A stretch of 64,000 nt of DNA from Arthrobacter sp. MYb227 (GCF_002975435.1 NZ_PCPT01000015.1:1-64000), one strand, 5' to 3'; positions 48,361 through 57,889 are shown, numbered from the stretch's first letter. Notes: a model not told the origin generated them from the letters alone. Numbers and translations are program-made.

Positions 48361-48744
48361 ATGAAACCTCTGGCTCATAGCGCCACTTATGTGGAATCAA
48401 CAGAAACCGACATCCACGAAATCACCGCCACCTTAGTTCACGACCTCGGGGCTCCCATGGTCCAAACGATGGCCGGCAGCAAGGATGCCACCGCTCCCCA
48501 TCGCTGGGCTCACCCGGAGGGCACCGGTCCAAAATTTGTCGAGGAGCAGCGTCTTCGTCTGGGATATCGGGTGTGGCTCAGCCTCGTACCGCAACGAGAG
48601 GCCAAGGAGGCCGCCACATGGTTAGGCTCGGCCCATCCAGAGCTCAACGGCCAGTCTCCTGTCATTTTTATTCAACAGCTTCATACCCGTGAGATCGTTG
48701 CACTCGCCGAAGCGTTTGCCGCAGATCTGGCCGGGGCTCGTTAG
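48361..48744 (+). CDS. Small protein with MbcA/Xre-antitoxin-like (DUF2384) C-terminus
   Basis: A 127-residue protein. The C-terminal half resembles the toxin-binding domain of Xre/MbcA/ParS antitoxins: a helix GYRVWLSLVPQ, then AATWLGSAHPELNGQSPVIFI, close to the family pattern W-x-x-x-x-NP-x-LxGxxPxxxL. No RES-domain toxin is adjacent, so it is an orphan or has another role. The first 60 residues are unassigned. It is monocistronic and divergent from the ABC-F leader. Confidence 0.55.
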   Translation: MKPLAHSATYVESTETDIHEITATLVHDLGAPMVQTMAGSKDATAPHRWAHPEGTGPKFVEEQRLRLGYRVWLSLVPQREAKEAATWLGSAHPELNGQSPVIFIQQLHTREIVALAEAFAADLAGAR

Positions 48745-48751
48745 CTAGCTG

Positions 48752-48785
48752 GCATCAATGGCGTCTTGGTTAGACCCATTGATGC
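48752..48785. terminator. Hairpin between convergent genes
   Basis: A 10-bp stem gcatcaatgg / ccattgatgc (48752-48761 and 48776-48785) overlapping the 3' end of the thioesterase gene. No T run, so termination is uncertain. Confidence 0.4.
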
Positions 48786-49318
48786 GGGGCTGGCTTTCGT
48801 GTTCCGGGCAGAGCGGTGTTTTCGCGCCAAGCTGCAATCCATTCGGGCAACACCAGATCCTCGGGCACCACTTCACCCACCGCCGCAATGATCTCTTCGT
48901 TGCTGACCGGCCCGGCCTTGGAGATCAACCGGGTGGCAATTGTTGCCTGTGCATAGATTTCCCCGTTGGCTACCATGCGCTGTTCAAAGTAAATACAACG
49001 CTCATCAAAACCGAGCAGCTTGGTTTCTTGGGTGAATTTCTGATTGAAGACCACTGATTTGCGGAAGGTGATGGTCTCGGCCTGAACGATTGGAGTCCAT
49101 TTGTTTTTCCGCATCACATCCCATGCACCGGAGCGCAGCATTAGTTCAAAACGACCCAGATCGAACAGTGAAAAGTACATGCCGTTATTAATATGGCGGG
49201 CCGCATCAATATCGGTGATCAGTGCGCGCATTGGCAACGAGACCGGGTCAAATATGGAAACGGCGGGGCGCTTACGGGCCGTGGCGATCAGGAACAGGAG
49301 GCGAAAAAGTACATGCAT
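48770..49318 (-). CDS. Acyl-CoA thioesterase family protein (THEM6-like hot-dog fold)
   Basis: 182 residues from the ATG at 49318. The long upstream extension of the frame overlaps the divergent region and is rejected. The block LPMRALITDIDAARHINNGMYF with Asp/His and NNG is the hallmark of THEM6-like thioesterases. FRKSVVFNQKFTQETKLLGFD and KWTPIVQAETITFRKS are typical core strands. The N-terminus (MHVLFRLLFLIATAR) is hydrophobic and may associate with the membrane. Substrate unknown. Confidence 0.78.
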   Translation of the reverse strand: MHVLFRLLFLIATARKRPAVSIFDPVSLPMRALITDIDAARHINNGMYFSLFDLGRFELMLRSGAWDVMRKNKWTPIVQAETITFRKSVVFNQKFTQETKLLGFDERCIYFEQRMVANGEIYAQATIATRLISKAGPVSNEEIIAAVGEVVPEDLVLPEWIAAWRENTALPGTRKPAPHQWV

Positions 49319-49463
49319 AAACCAAAGCCTACTCGTGAGTAACTTATTCGTCACGCAACTCACTCGAATTACTGATTGACATATCCCAATGAGTTGATTC
49401 ATCATTGTCTTACCGGAGTGCCACCGTGCTCCGTCGATCCTCACCATCTTCAGGACCCCACCC

Positions 49464-50741
49464 ATGGCCCCGCGCGCACTAAAACCTTTCGCCCACCGCG
49501 ACTACCGAATCCTTCTAATCGCCATGGCCATCAGCGTTTTTGCTCATGGCATGTGGGCAGTTGCCATGGTCTATCAGGTACGTCACCTCGGCGGTGGACC
49601 GGGGCAACTTTCGGTTGTCGCAACGGCAACGTCCATTGGATTACTCGGCTTCGTATTGATCGGTGGGATCACAGCAGATCGCATCAGCTGCCGAAAAATC
49701 ATCATCTTCGTCGAGGCAGTATCCCTTACGGTGATGACCACCCTGGCGATCCTTGCCTCAACCGGAACCATCGCGCTCTGGCACCTGGCACTTGCCGGAT
49801 TCATCCAGGGTTCCGGTGCCGCGTTCTTCTTCCCCGCTTACTCGGCTCTGCTGCCCCGCATCCTGCCTGCAGATGACTTACTGGCAGCCAATGGCATGGA
49901 GGGCATGGTCCGCCCGGTCCTCCAGCAAGCAGCGGGGCCAGCAGCCGCCGGTGCGCTTGTCGCTTCTTTCGCTCCCTCCATGGCGATCATTGGAATCGCG
50001 GTCTGTCACTTGGTAGCTTTCGTGGTGCTCAATTTACTTGGCCAGCACAAGGCTTATGACGCTCATCTTGAGCCCGGGGCCAAACGACCCAGTGCACTTG
50101 CCGATCTGCGCGAAGCCGTCAGCTATACGCTCTCCACCCCTTGGTTGCTCTGGACTTTGCTCTTCGCCGTCATTTCGGTACTCAGCTTCATTGGCCCCAT
50201 TGAGGTTCTACTACCCTTTGTCGTCAGCGATCAATTGGGCGGAGACGCCCAAACCTTTGGTTTCATGCTCGCCGCCTTCGGTTTGGGCAGCGCCGTGGGT
50301 TCGCTGGTTACGGCTTCCTTCCCACTCCCCCGCCGTTATCTGACATTCATGTTTGCGTTCTGGGGGTTCGGGACCTTGCCTCTGGCGTTTATTGGTTTGA
50401 CGTCTTCACCCTGGCAACTGGCAATCTTGTTGATCGTCGTAGGTATCACCGGTGGCTTGGGTCAGGTCATCTGGGGAACCTTGCTTCAACGCCGCGTGCC
50501 GCATCACATGCTCGGGCGAATCTCCTCACTGGATTTCTTTGTATCGCTGGCGCTCATGCCGGTGTCAATGGCTTTAGCCGGACCATTGGCCGCGGTGATT
50601 CCCATTTGGACGATCTTCGTTGTCGCGGGTGTGGCTTCTCCGATCATCGGTATCGTCGCCTGGCTTGCGGGAAAGCTGTACCGGGACGAGATCGATCATC
50701 CGCTGGATCGTGTAACAACTCCGGTGCCAGCCGAATCATAA
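49464..50741 (+). CDS. MFS transporter (EntS/macrolide-efflux MefA-like)
   Basis: A 425-residue, 12-helix MFS protein of the MFS_3 type. It begins FAHRDYRILLIAMAISVFAHGMW, and has the loop GGITADRISCRKIII and GSGAAFFFPAYSALLPRILPADDLLAANGMEG, which is strongly characteristic of EntS/MefA-like exporters. Motif LGRISSLDFFVSLALMPVSMALAGPLA lies near the C-terminus. It probably exports a small molecule or drug. No regulator is adjacent. It is divergent from the thioesterase gene. Confidence 0.83.
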   Translation: MAPRALKPFAHRDYRILLIAMAISVFAHGMWAVAMVYQVRHLGGGPGQLSVVATATSIGLLGFVLIGGITADRISCRKIIIFVEAVSLTVMTTLAILASTGTIALWHLALAGFIQGSGAAFFFPAYSALLPRILPADDLLAANGMEGMVRPVLQQAAGPAAAGALVASFAPSMAIIGIAVCHLVAFVVLNLLGQHKAYDAHLEPGAKRPSALADLREAVSYTLSTPWLLWTLLFAVISVLSFIGPIEVLLPFVVSDQLGGDAQTFGFMLAAFGLGSAVGSLVTASFPLPRRYLTFMFAFWGFGTLPLAFIGLTSSPWQLAILLIVVGITGGLGQVIWGTLLQRRVPHHMLGRISSLDFFVSLALMPVSMALAGPLAAVIPIWTIFVVAGVASPIIGIVAWLAGKLYRDEIDHPLDRVTTPVPAES

Positions 50742-50770
50742 TTTCTGAAAACAACAAATGTCCTGTGGAT

Positions 50771-50800
50771 AACCCCTCCCTTATCGTTCAGGGAGGGGTT
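50771..50800 (+). terminator. Hairpin after the MFS gene
   Basis: An 11-bp stem aacccctccct / agggaggggtt with an 8-base loop, without a T run. It lies between the MFS gene and the DUF6318 lipoprotein gene. Confidence 0.45.
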
Positions 50801-50843
50801 AGGATGTCTGCTAATTGACTCCCACGAATCGTAGGCCTGAAGT

Positions 50844-51491
50844 ATGGTTACGAAACTTAAGAAAGTCATGCTCGTGCTGTGCTCCGGTGCACTGGTATTT
50901 TCTGCCGCAGGTTGCGTTGGAAACTCAGACCCGGTCCAAAGTCCCTCTGTGCAACCGACACCAACACGCTCTGCCAGCGGTCCACCGCCCAGTGCCTCCC
51001 CCACGGCAAAGCCAACGCCCACGCCTATTCCGGGTAGTTCAAAAGGGCCCGCGAAAAACTGGCCAGTTCCCAAGATGCCAGAGGCCGCGAAGGAAAAGTC
51101 CATTGAGGGCCTCAAAGCATTCGTACCCTACTACTACGAGTTGCTTGCGTACACCCTGAATACTGACGACTCCAAACCGGTGCGCAAAGTAACTCATGCC
51201 GACTGCGATGTCTGCTTCGAAGAATTCATCAATACCGCGGACGGAAATAAGGTTGCCGGGTCTTGGATCACCGGAGCCGATTTCGAAACATCGATCACAC
51301 GGGCAATCGTTGATGGAAAAAGCGGTGTCGTACTCTTTACTCTCATGCAAGGCCAAATGCTCGTCTATTCCAGTACAGGAACGCAGTATGCGTCCTTTGA
51401 GGCTTCTTCAAAGCCTCTGCCGGGTTCAATGCTTCTGCTTTACGACAATGGATGGAAAGTTCAGTCGATTGAAACCGAAGAAGAATCTTAA
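50844..51491 (+). CDS. DUF6318-type lipoprotein
   Basis: A 215-residue protein. The N-terminal signal ends in a lipobox FSAAGC. A Pro/Ser/Thr-rich spacer follows (about 30-70), probably crossing the wall. A domain of about 80-210 begins AKEKSIEGLKAFVPYYYELLAYTLNTDD and contains CDVCFEEF, as in the actinobacterial DUF6318 family. It is membrane-anchored and extracellular. Its stop overlaps the start of the PKD-protein gene (TAATG), so the two are a unit. Function unknown. Confidence 0.75.
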   Translation: MVTKLKKVMLVLCSGALVFSAAGCVGNSDPVQSPSVQPTPTRSASGPPPSASPTAKPTPTPIPGSSKGPAKNWPVPKMPEAAKEKSIEGLKAFVPYYYELLAYTLNTDDSKPVRKVTHADCDVCFEEFINTADGNKVAGSWITGADFETSITRAIVDGKSGVVLFTLMQGQMLVYSSTGTQYASFEASSKPLPGSMLLLYDNGWKVQSIETEEES

Positions 51492-52444
51492 TGACAGCTC
51501 TACGCATCTTCTGCCTCGCGGTTATTTTCCTCATTGCTCTGCCGAATTCAGGTGCTTTAGCAGCTACCCCGCAGATCACCAACAAAGGTGAAGTTTGCCA
51601 AGAAATTAAAAGGATCGGTGGAAAACGAATCCTCATTCAAGTGGCTTGCCCAAAAGTAGCCGACTATTCCGGAAATCTTGGAACGCCAAAGCGTTCAAAA
51701 TCCAAAACTATATCCAACGGCCCCAAACTAAAATATGCGGTCAGTTATTTCACTGAATGTACTCCCGATATGTCGATACGGCTGGGCTGCGATGCCATTG
51801 CCGAAGCAACATGTCCAGGTGGAGGGTGGCGAACATTCCGCGTAATCCGCGCAGTAAACGGACCTCGTGCCGGTCAGGTTATCTCGGTTGTACCGTACTG
51901 CACACTCGAACCACAAATAGATATTCCCGGAGCGGCCAACGACATCGCTAAGGTCACCCTCGAACAATTCCGCAAGATGCCGCTCATTGCATCCACAATC
52001 ATTAGCCAGCCAGAAAACTTCTCACTGCGCAACGGTAACGCTCATCTCTACGCATCGTCCAAGAATCAAAATTTCAACATCACGCTCTTTGATCAAGACG
52101 TACGCGTTAGAGCAATCCCCGTTACCTACGCATGGAAATACGGAGATGGCTCCGCCCGAACGCTGAAGTACTCCGGTGGCCCGGTGGCCGACCACGGGTT
52201 CGACGAAGAAACCAGCACCAGCCATGTTTACAAAGAAACCGGCGATTTCCCAGTGGGACTGACCACCAGTTTCCGTGGCGAGTATTCAACCGAGGGCGGT
52301 CCGTGGACACCCATTCCAGGTCTTGCCAACGTTCCAAGTGAACAAATCACCATGAGCGTATGGCGGACCAAGAAGGTCTTGGTCGCTGATAACTGCAACC
52401 AAGATCCCTCAGGTCCGGGCTGTTCTTCCCCGTTTGAGAAGTAA
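51491..52444 (+). CDS. Secreted protein with a PKD-like domain
   Basis: A 317-residue protein with an N-terminal signal peptide (ALRIFCLAVIFLIALPNSGALAA) and no lipobox. Cys pairs in the middle region suggest disulfides (FTECTPDMSIRLGCD, EATCPGG). A C-terminal PKD-like module has YAWKYGDGSART and STSHVYKETGDFPVGLTTSF. Such proteins are usually extracellular or wall-associated. Overlap with the DUF6318 lipoprotein gene suggests joint function at the cell surface, possibly with Flp/Tad-type or other secretion genes elsewhere (inference). Confidence 0.75.
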   Translation: MTALRIFCLAVIFLIALPNSGALAATPQITNKGEVCQEIKRIGGKRILIQVACPKVADYSGNLGTPKRSKSKTISNGPKLKYAVSYFTECTPDMSIRLGCDAIAEATCPGGGWRTFRVIRAVNGPRAGQVISVVPYCTLEPQIDIPGAANDIAKVTLEQFRKMPLIASTIISQPENFSLRNGNAHLYASSKNQNFNITLFDQDVRVRAIPVTYAWKYGDGSARTLKYSGGPVADHGFDEETSTSHVYKETGDFPVGLTTSFRGEYSTEGGPWTPIPGLANVPSEQITMSVWRTKKVLVADNCNQDPSGPGCSSPFEK

Positions 52445-52458
52445 CAGCAGTCCCCTGC

Positions 52459-52833
52459 TTATAAATACGGCTTGGTGATGGACTCGATGTAGTGGCCGGC
52501 CGGATCCAGCAGGTATACCCCGCGTCCACAGTGCTCGTTATTGGTCTGGCCCGGACGAGTACGTTGGGGATCTGCCCAGTGTTCCAATCCCTGCTGTGTG
52601 ATGCGCTCATAAGTGCGATCAAAGTGGGCGTCATCAACCAAGAACGCGTAGTGCTGCGGTGGGAAATCGATGGGTGGCTGCGCAATTTGCAGCATGACAC
52701 CATCATCCAATTGGACATTGATGAATGGTCCCCAGCTCGGAATCGCCCGCGCTTCGGCAATCTTAATATAGAATTTTGCCGAGGCTTCTCTGTCTTTGGC
52801 CGCGATGATCGTGTGGTTAAAGGAAATGCTCAT
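52459..52833 (-). CDS. VOC family (glyoxalase/bleomycin-resistance fold) protein
   Basis: 124 residues from ATG 52833 with aggagc upstream. It has two beta-alpha-beta-beta-beta motifs. It starts MSISFNHTIIAAKDREASAKFY, with a metal-ligand His in the first strand, and has HYAFLVDDAHFDRTYERI (second His) and a final YLLDPAGHYIES (Glu). These metal positions are as in glyoxalase I/dioxygenase-like VOC proteins. Substrate unknown. It is convergent with the PKD-protein gene. Confidence 0.85.
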   Translation of the reverse strand: MSISFNHTIIAAKDREASAKFYIKIAEARAIPSWGPFINVQLDDGVMLQIAQPPIDFPPQHYAFLVDDAHFDRTYERITQQGLEHWADPQRTRPGQTNNEHCGRGVYLLDPAGHYIESITKPYL

Positions 52834-53289
52834 GGTTCTTGCTCCTGCTTTCGTTTGTAGTGCTTGACGAAAGATGCAGGCAACACAGTAGTACCCCAAA
52901 AATGGGTCTGGCAGTGTGAAAAGTGTGCGCCGGAAAAGAAGGGCTCTTGCTGATAGGCAAGACTGCTACCACCATGGGTGGCGAACCATGACGGTACGCG
53001 GTGGCAACGACGTGTGTTGCTTACTCCTCCATCTCAGCTCAGCCCTGTGGGCACAGCAAAAATACTTTCATGCGAGCTCCGCGATGACAAGACGAGGTCA
53101 GCACCAATACCTCAGGAATACTTTGAAAGTTCCAATTCTTCCGGGCCGAGTAATTATTCGGTTCCACGGCGTCTATTAGTTGCTTGCAAGATACCAACTG
53201 GTCACTTGGGATGCCTAGGCTCATGACCGCAACCTCAACGAATACGTTCAAGGTTGCCTCAATAGTTAGAAATCTTGAAAGGCTTTAGC
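52834..53289. other. Intergenic region, nothing recognised
   Basis: Short open frames on both strands (up to about 87 codons) have no recognisable family and no ribosome-binding sites. No convincing repeat or strong hairpin was noted. The promoter of the metallophosphoesterase gene should lie here. Confidence 0.4.
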
Positions 53290-54480
53290 GTGCATTCTTC
53301 TACTTCGGTTCCCCGCCGCGGACTACTCATCGGCGGTGCCGCAACCGCTGTGACCGGAATACTGGCCGTCGGCGCCCTTCCGGCAACTGCCTCCGCCACC
53401 GTTCCCGCCAAGCAAAACGCACCGGGGAAAGCCAAGCTAAAGTTCGGCAAGAACGGCAAGTTCAAGATCGTTCAGTTCAACGACACCCAAGATGGCCCGC
53501 GGACCGATAAGCGCACCATCGAGCTCATGGATCAGGTACTCGATACCGAAACGCCAGACTTCGTGCTGATCAATGGCGATGTCATCGATGGTCAGCCCAA
53601 GAGCGATCTTGAGGTCAAGCAGGCAATCAACAACGTGGTCATGCCCATGGAGTCCCGCAAGATCTCTTGGGCGCTGACCTTCGGTAACCACGACGAGGAC
53701 TCGCTCTCCAACGGCACCTCGATGACCGAAGCGAAGATGCTCGATTTTATCCGTGGGTACAAATACAACGTGAACACCCCGGAAGACGAGATCTTTGGCT
53801 CCTCAAACTCTCAGTTGTTGATCTCGGGTTCACGCGGCAACAAGCCTAAATTCGGCATCTGGCTGCTGGATTCCGGCCGCTATGCGGCAAGCAACATTGC
53901 GGGCCAAGACTTCAAGGGTCTGAAGAACTATGACTGGATCCGTCCCGAACAGGTGCAGTGGTACCGCGAAACCTCGCGGGCCACCGAACGCCGCCATGGC
54001 TTGGTTCCCTCGCTGATGTTCTTCCATATTCCTCTCTGGGAGCACCACCACATGTGGTACGGATCCCAGTTCACCTCCAACGAAGCCGACCATACCGCTG
54101 CCCGCAAGAAGCACAGCATCGTGGGCGAGAAAAACGAGGGCGTCTACACCGGTGCTTTCAACTCAGGACTCTTTACAGCGATGCTCGAGCGTGGGGATGT
54201 GCGCGGTGCGTACTGCGGGCACGACCACATCAACACCTACATGGGCAACTACTTCGGCATCGAACTCGGTTATGGTCCGGGTACCGGCTTTGGCCCGTAT
54301 GGCAAGAACGGCAACGACAAGCACCAGTTGCGTGGGGCCCGCGTCTTTGAACTCGATGAGAACGCCAAGGACATCTACACCTCAACCCGCACGGTCTTTG
54401 CCAAGGACTACGGCATCAATATGGATGCCGCGCGTCAGCCACTTCCGGCACCAACACCGTTGCCCAACTACGTCAAGTAA
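53290..54480 (+). CDS. Tat-exported metallophosphoesterase (purple acid phosphatase-like)
   Basis: 396 residues from GTG 53290 with aaagg upstream; a TTG at 53275 is less likely. The signal has VPRRGLLIGGAATAV and an Ala-rich cleavage region, indicating Tat export of a folded, metal-loaded enzyme. Calcineurin-like metal motifs are QFNDTQDG (Asp), INGDVIDG, TFGNHDED, FFHIPLWEHHH and YCGHDHINTY. It would release phosphate from extracellular esters. No PHO box was recognised upstream. Confidence 0.87.
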   Translation: MHSSTSVPRRGLLIGGAATAVTGILAVGALPATASATVPAKQNAPGKAKLKFGKNGKFKIVQFNDTQDGPRTDKRTIELMDQVLDTETPDFVLINGDVIDGQPKSDLEVKQAINNVVMPMESRKISWALTFGNHDEDSLSNGTSMTEAKMLDFIRGYKYNVNTPEDEIFGSSNSQLLISGSRGNKPKFGIWLLDSGRYAASNIAGQDFKGLKNYDWIRPEQVQWYRETSRATERRHGLVPSLMFFHIPLWEHHHMWYGSQFTSNEADHTAARKKHSIVGEKNEGVYTGAFNSGLFTAMLERGDVRGAYCGHDHINTYMGNYFGIELGYGPGTGFGPYGKNGNDKHQLRGARVFELDENAKDIYTSTRTVFAKDYGINMDAARQPLPAPTPLPNYVK

Positions 54481-54508
54481 GTGACTCGCTAGCAGCGTTT
54501 GCCGATCT

Positions 54509-54552
54509 GGCGCGGCGTCCTGTACCTGGGTGCCGCGCCTCAAACGTTTTTA
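54509..54552 (+). terminator. Intrinsic terminator after the phosphoesterase gene
   Basis: An 8-bp stem ggcgcggc / gccgcgcc (54509-54516 and 54532-54539) followed by tcaaacgttttta. It overlaps the 3' end of the convergent glycosidase gene. Confidence 0.6.
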
Positions 54553-56367
54553 CGTGTAGGCACGGCGGGTGTGCGCCGGCCGGGTTCCGGCGGCCTCCTC
54601 GATGGCATCGGCGGCACGGATCAATCCCAGATGCGAAAACGCCTGCGGGAAATTCCCCGTCATATGCCCCGCCACCGGATCATATTCCTCGGCCAACAGG
54701 CCAAGATCATTCACAATTCCGGCGAGCTTATCCATGAGTTTTCGGGCCTCATCCAGCCGATTCGAATGCGCATATTGTTCAATGAGCCAACATGAACACA
54801 CCAAAAACGGGTTCTCCCCCACCGGTAGTCCATCAATACTCGATTCGGTTCTATACCTACTGACAAATCCATGCTCATCCACAAGATCGGCCTCGATGCG
54901 CGCCACGGTGCCCAGCATGCGCGGATCAGCATAATCAACGAATCCCACGTGAGCCAGCACCAAGAGTGAGGCATCAACCTCGGTGCCACCATAGGTTTGC
55001 GTGAACGAATTCAGTTCCGCATTAAACCCTTGAGCCAAGATTTCTTCGCGCAACTCATCGCGCGCTTTCTCCCATCTTGCACATTCACCGGCGAGCGCAT
55101 GATGTCTTACGGCGTGCACCGCACTATCGAGTGCTGCCCACATCATGACGCGCGAATGGGTGAAGTATTGGGTTTCGCCGCGCATTTCCCATAGTCCGTG
55201 ATCCTTATGCCGCAGGTTGGCAAGCACGTTGCGCACCAGTGCCTTTTGAAGTGGCCAGGAGAAGTGGTCTTCACGCCCACCCAAGGTACGCAGATCTTCC
55301 AGTGCCACCATCACCTCACCAATGACGTCCCCTTGGTATTGGCCAACGGCCCCATTGCCGATGCGTACCGGGACCGATCCGGCATAGCCGGGTAGTTGGT
55401 GAATGATTCGTTCGCTCAAATCTCGTTCACCGCCTAGTCCGTACATGATTTGAAGTTTGTGGTGATCCCCGGCAATGGCACGCAATAACCAGTCACGCCA
55501 ATTCAATGCCTCGCCCTCAAAGCCGTGGGTCATCATGGCTTGCAGGGTCAGAGCCGCATCGCGTAGCCAGCAGAAGCGGTAATCCCAGTTCCGTTCTCCG
55601 CCCAGAAGTTCGGGTAGTGAGGTGGTTGGCGCGGCAACGATGCCGCCGGTTTTTCTGTGTGTCAGGGCCTTGAGCACCAGCAGGGATCGACGCACTAGGG
55701 GCTCATAGTCTCCGTGCGGAGGAATTGTATCTGCCCAACTGTGCCAGTGCTTGGCCGTTGCCGTCATGGCAAGGCCCACATCGTTGGGTTCGGGAGCCGG
55801 TTCGTGGCTGGGATGGCAGGCGAATTCAAAGTCGTAGATATCCCCGGCATGAACCGTGAACTCATCCTTGTGTGAATGTTTGCTGGCCTTGGGTAGCCGC
55901 GTTGCATAAAGCACTGCCGCGTGTGGCCCGGCAACCGCCACCAAGGATTCGGTGCCCTTGATGGTGTCAAAGCTACGTCGCACCCACGGCAGTACCTGGC
56001 CATAGTCGTAACGGATCACCAGCTCGTGTTCCATCACCATTGATCCGCTCAGCCCCTCCACGCGGCGAATCACGCTTGAATGATCCCCGCTCATGGGCAT
56101 GAAGTCTGTGACAAGCACCTGCCCGTTCGCGCTCCCCCACAGGGTACGCAAAACAAATGAAGAGTTCAGGTAGTTACGCCCCAAGACCTTGCCCTCGCGC
56201 GGAGCAAGTAACCAGCGGCCGTGATCATTGGTGCCCAGCAGGGCCGCAAAGACGGATCCGGAATCAAAGCGTGGGAAACAGAGCCAATCAACCGAACCGG
56301 TTTTAGAAACCAAGGCGCTGGTCAGCTGGTCGGATATCAGCGCATAGTCTTCGATGGGCGTACTCAT
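54550..56367 (-). CDS. Glycoside hydrolase family 15 protein (trehalase/glucoamylase-like)
   Basis: 605 residues from ATG 56367, which gives the family N-terminus MSTPIEDYALISDQLTSALV; the upstream frame is rejected. An N-terminal beta-sandwich (about 1-210) is followed by an (alpha/alpha)6 barrel (about 220-595). The barrel has NWDYRFCWLRDAALTL, with the usual catalytic acid region, and a second Glu block near GLLAEEYDPVAGHMTGNFPQAFSHLGLI. This matches the actinobacterial GH15 family that includes the mycobacterial trehalase. It is cytosolic. Trehalose is the likely but unproven substrate. Confidence 0.87.
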   Translation of the reverse strand: MSTPIEDYALISDQLTSALVSKTGSVDWLCFPRFDSGSVFAALLGTNDHGRWLLAPREGKVLGRNYLNSSFVLRTLWGSANGQVLVTDFMPMSGDHSSVIRRVEGLSGSMVMEHELVIRYDYGQVLPWVRRSFDTIKGTESLVAVAGPHAAVLYATRLPKASKHSHKDEFTVHAGDIYDFEFACHPSHEPAPEPNDVGLAMTATAKHWHSWADTIPPHGDYEPLVRRSLLVLKALTHRKTGGIVAAPTTSLPELLGGERNWDYRFCWLRDAALTLQAMMTHGFEGEALNWRDWLLRAIAGDHHKLQIMYGLGGERDLSERIIHQLPGYAGSVPVRIGNGAVGQYQGDVIGEVMVALEDLRTLGGREDHFSWPLQKALVRNVLANLRHKDHGLWEMRGETQYFTHSRVMMWAALDSAVHAVRHHALAGECARWEKARDELREEILAQGFNAELNSFTQTYGGTEVDASLLVLAHVGFVDYADPRMLGTVARIEADLVDEHGFVSRYRTESSIDGLPVGENPFLVCSCWLIEQYAHSNRLDEARKLMDKLAGIVNDLGLLAEEYDPVAGHMTGNFPQAFSHLGLIRAADAIEEAAGTRPAHTRRAYT

Positions 56368-56500
56368 GAACCTAGCCAACACCCGAAAACCACTCTCGGC
56401 AAGGGCATAGGCTTTCTGGCACTTAGCTGCCGTGCCCCCGGCGCGCTCCCAAAGCACCGCAATGCGATATGTTCATTGACTGGGAAGGGAAACAAAAACA

Positions 56501-57889
56501 ATGAAACTCACTGCGCTACGCGAGAAATTCCTCTCCGGTCAGTCCCCGCCACTGACATGGGAACGCAAAATGCCAGATGCTGCGGCACTACGCCGCGATG
56601 TCTGGGTAACTGTCGTTGTATTGTTCTTCGCGCTGCTTGCCATGGAGATGATGCTCAGCTTCGCATCGGGTGAGAACGCACCGGATCGCCTCACCAGCTA
56701 TCTAGCCATCAGCGCACTGGTGGCCCCACTGGCGGTACGCCGGCGCTTCCCGATTGTTTCAATGCTGATACTCTCGGCATTCTTCATTGCTTTCGGCACC
56801 TGGTTGCCGGCGGTGATGGTGCAGTTGGCCCCGCAGATTACCTACTTCGTTGGCCTTTATACCGCTGTAGCGTGGGCACGGGATCGCAAAGCCCTGCGAG
56901 TTGCGCTCTTTGGTGTGCTCATCGCGATGTTCCTATGGCTCCTCATTGGCATTACCAACGCCAAGCTGTTCTACGGTTCGGAGCTGAATCTTCCCACCGG
57001 CGCAGAAACCTCGGGCGTTATCGACCCGGTGATCGCCTACGCCGGGTATAACTTCCTGGTCAACATCTTCTACTTTGGTGGCGCCATCTATCTGGGGCTC
57101 TCGGCCTGGCGCTCGGCCTGGAAAAACGAAGTCGTCATTGCCCAGGCTGCGCAGCTGCGTGAACAATCGGCAGAGCTTGCCCGGCGGGCCGTGATCGATG
57201 AGCGATTGCGCATTGCCCGCGAACTGCACGACGTGGTGGCCCACCATATTTCCGCCGTAGGTGTGCAGGCCGCCGCCGCCCGCATGGTCCAACCCCGCGA
57301 TCCACAACGGGCCGCCGAGCTCATGCGCGGGATCGAAGATTCCGCACGTCAGGCCGTGGGCGAGACGCGGGCTCTGTTGCGCGTGCTGCGCCACGAGCCC
57401 GATTCCTCAGCGGCCGATCCACAGGCACATCGTTCCCCCGAACCCGGGTTGCGCGATATCCCAACGCTCGTGGAACAGGCAACTAGGGCCGGGCTCAAGG
57501 TCCAACTCATCAGGGTTGAATACCGTGATGGGTTCTTCGACTCGCTGAGCGCAGGACTGGGCTTGGCCTTGTACCGGATCGCCGCCGAATCCCTAGCAAA
57601 TGTGCGCGAACATTCAACGGCCCGCAGCGCGGTGCTTTCGCTGCGCAGCGGCAAGGACGAAGCAGGTGAATGGGCGGAAGTTGAGGTGACAGATGATGGC
57701 AATCCACTGACCAACACCGGCGGCAGCGGCTTTGGCCTGCGCGGTATCCGCGAACGCGCCGAACTCCACAAGGGACTCGTGGAAATTGGTCCCCGGACAC
57801 CCAACGGATGGCGAACTCGAGCCCGCTTGTCTGTCCCGTCCCCCACACATCTCACCCCCATCGAATCTTCTACCGGAGTCACCCCATGA
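56501..57889 (+). CDS. Sensor histidine kinase (DesK/NarX-like, HisKA_3)
   Basis: A 462-residue protein. Five or six hydrophobic helices lie between about 28 and 205. A HisKA_3 dimerisation domain has RIARELHDVVAHHISAVGVQ, with the phospho-accepting His. The HATPase_c domain shows YRIAAESLANVREHS (N box), VTDDGNP and GSGFGLRGIRERAEL (G boxes). Its end overlaps the response-regulator start by four bases (ATGA). The following genes encode an ABC-2 exporter that this system may control. Confidence 0.88.
   Translation: MKLTALREKFLSGQSPPLTWERKMPDAAALRRDVWVTVVVLFFALLAMEMMLSFASGENAPDRLTSYLAISALVAPLAVRRRFPIVSMLILSAFFIAFGTWLPAVMVQLAPQITYFVGLYTAVAWARDRKALRVALFGVLIAMFLWLLIGITNAKLFYGSELNLPTGAETSGVIDPVIAYAGYNFLVNIFYFGGAIYLGLSAWRSAWKNEVVIAQAAQLREQSAELARRAVIDERLRIARELHDVVAHHISAVGVQAAAARMVQPRDPQRAAELMRGIEDSARQAVGETRALLRVLRHEPDSSAADPQAHRSPEPGLRDIPTLVEQATRAGLKVQLIRVEYRDGFFDSLSAGLGLALYRIAAESLANVREHSTARSAVLSLRSGKDEAGEWAEVEVTDDGNPLTNTGGSGFGLRGIRERAELHKGLVEIGPRTPNGWRTRARLSVPSPTHLTPIESSTGVTP

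Noticed and set aside
54550-56367. Secreted glucoamylase
   Set aside because: No signal peptide is visible at the family N-terminus, so the cytosolic trehalase-like branch of GH15 fits better.
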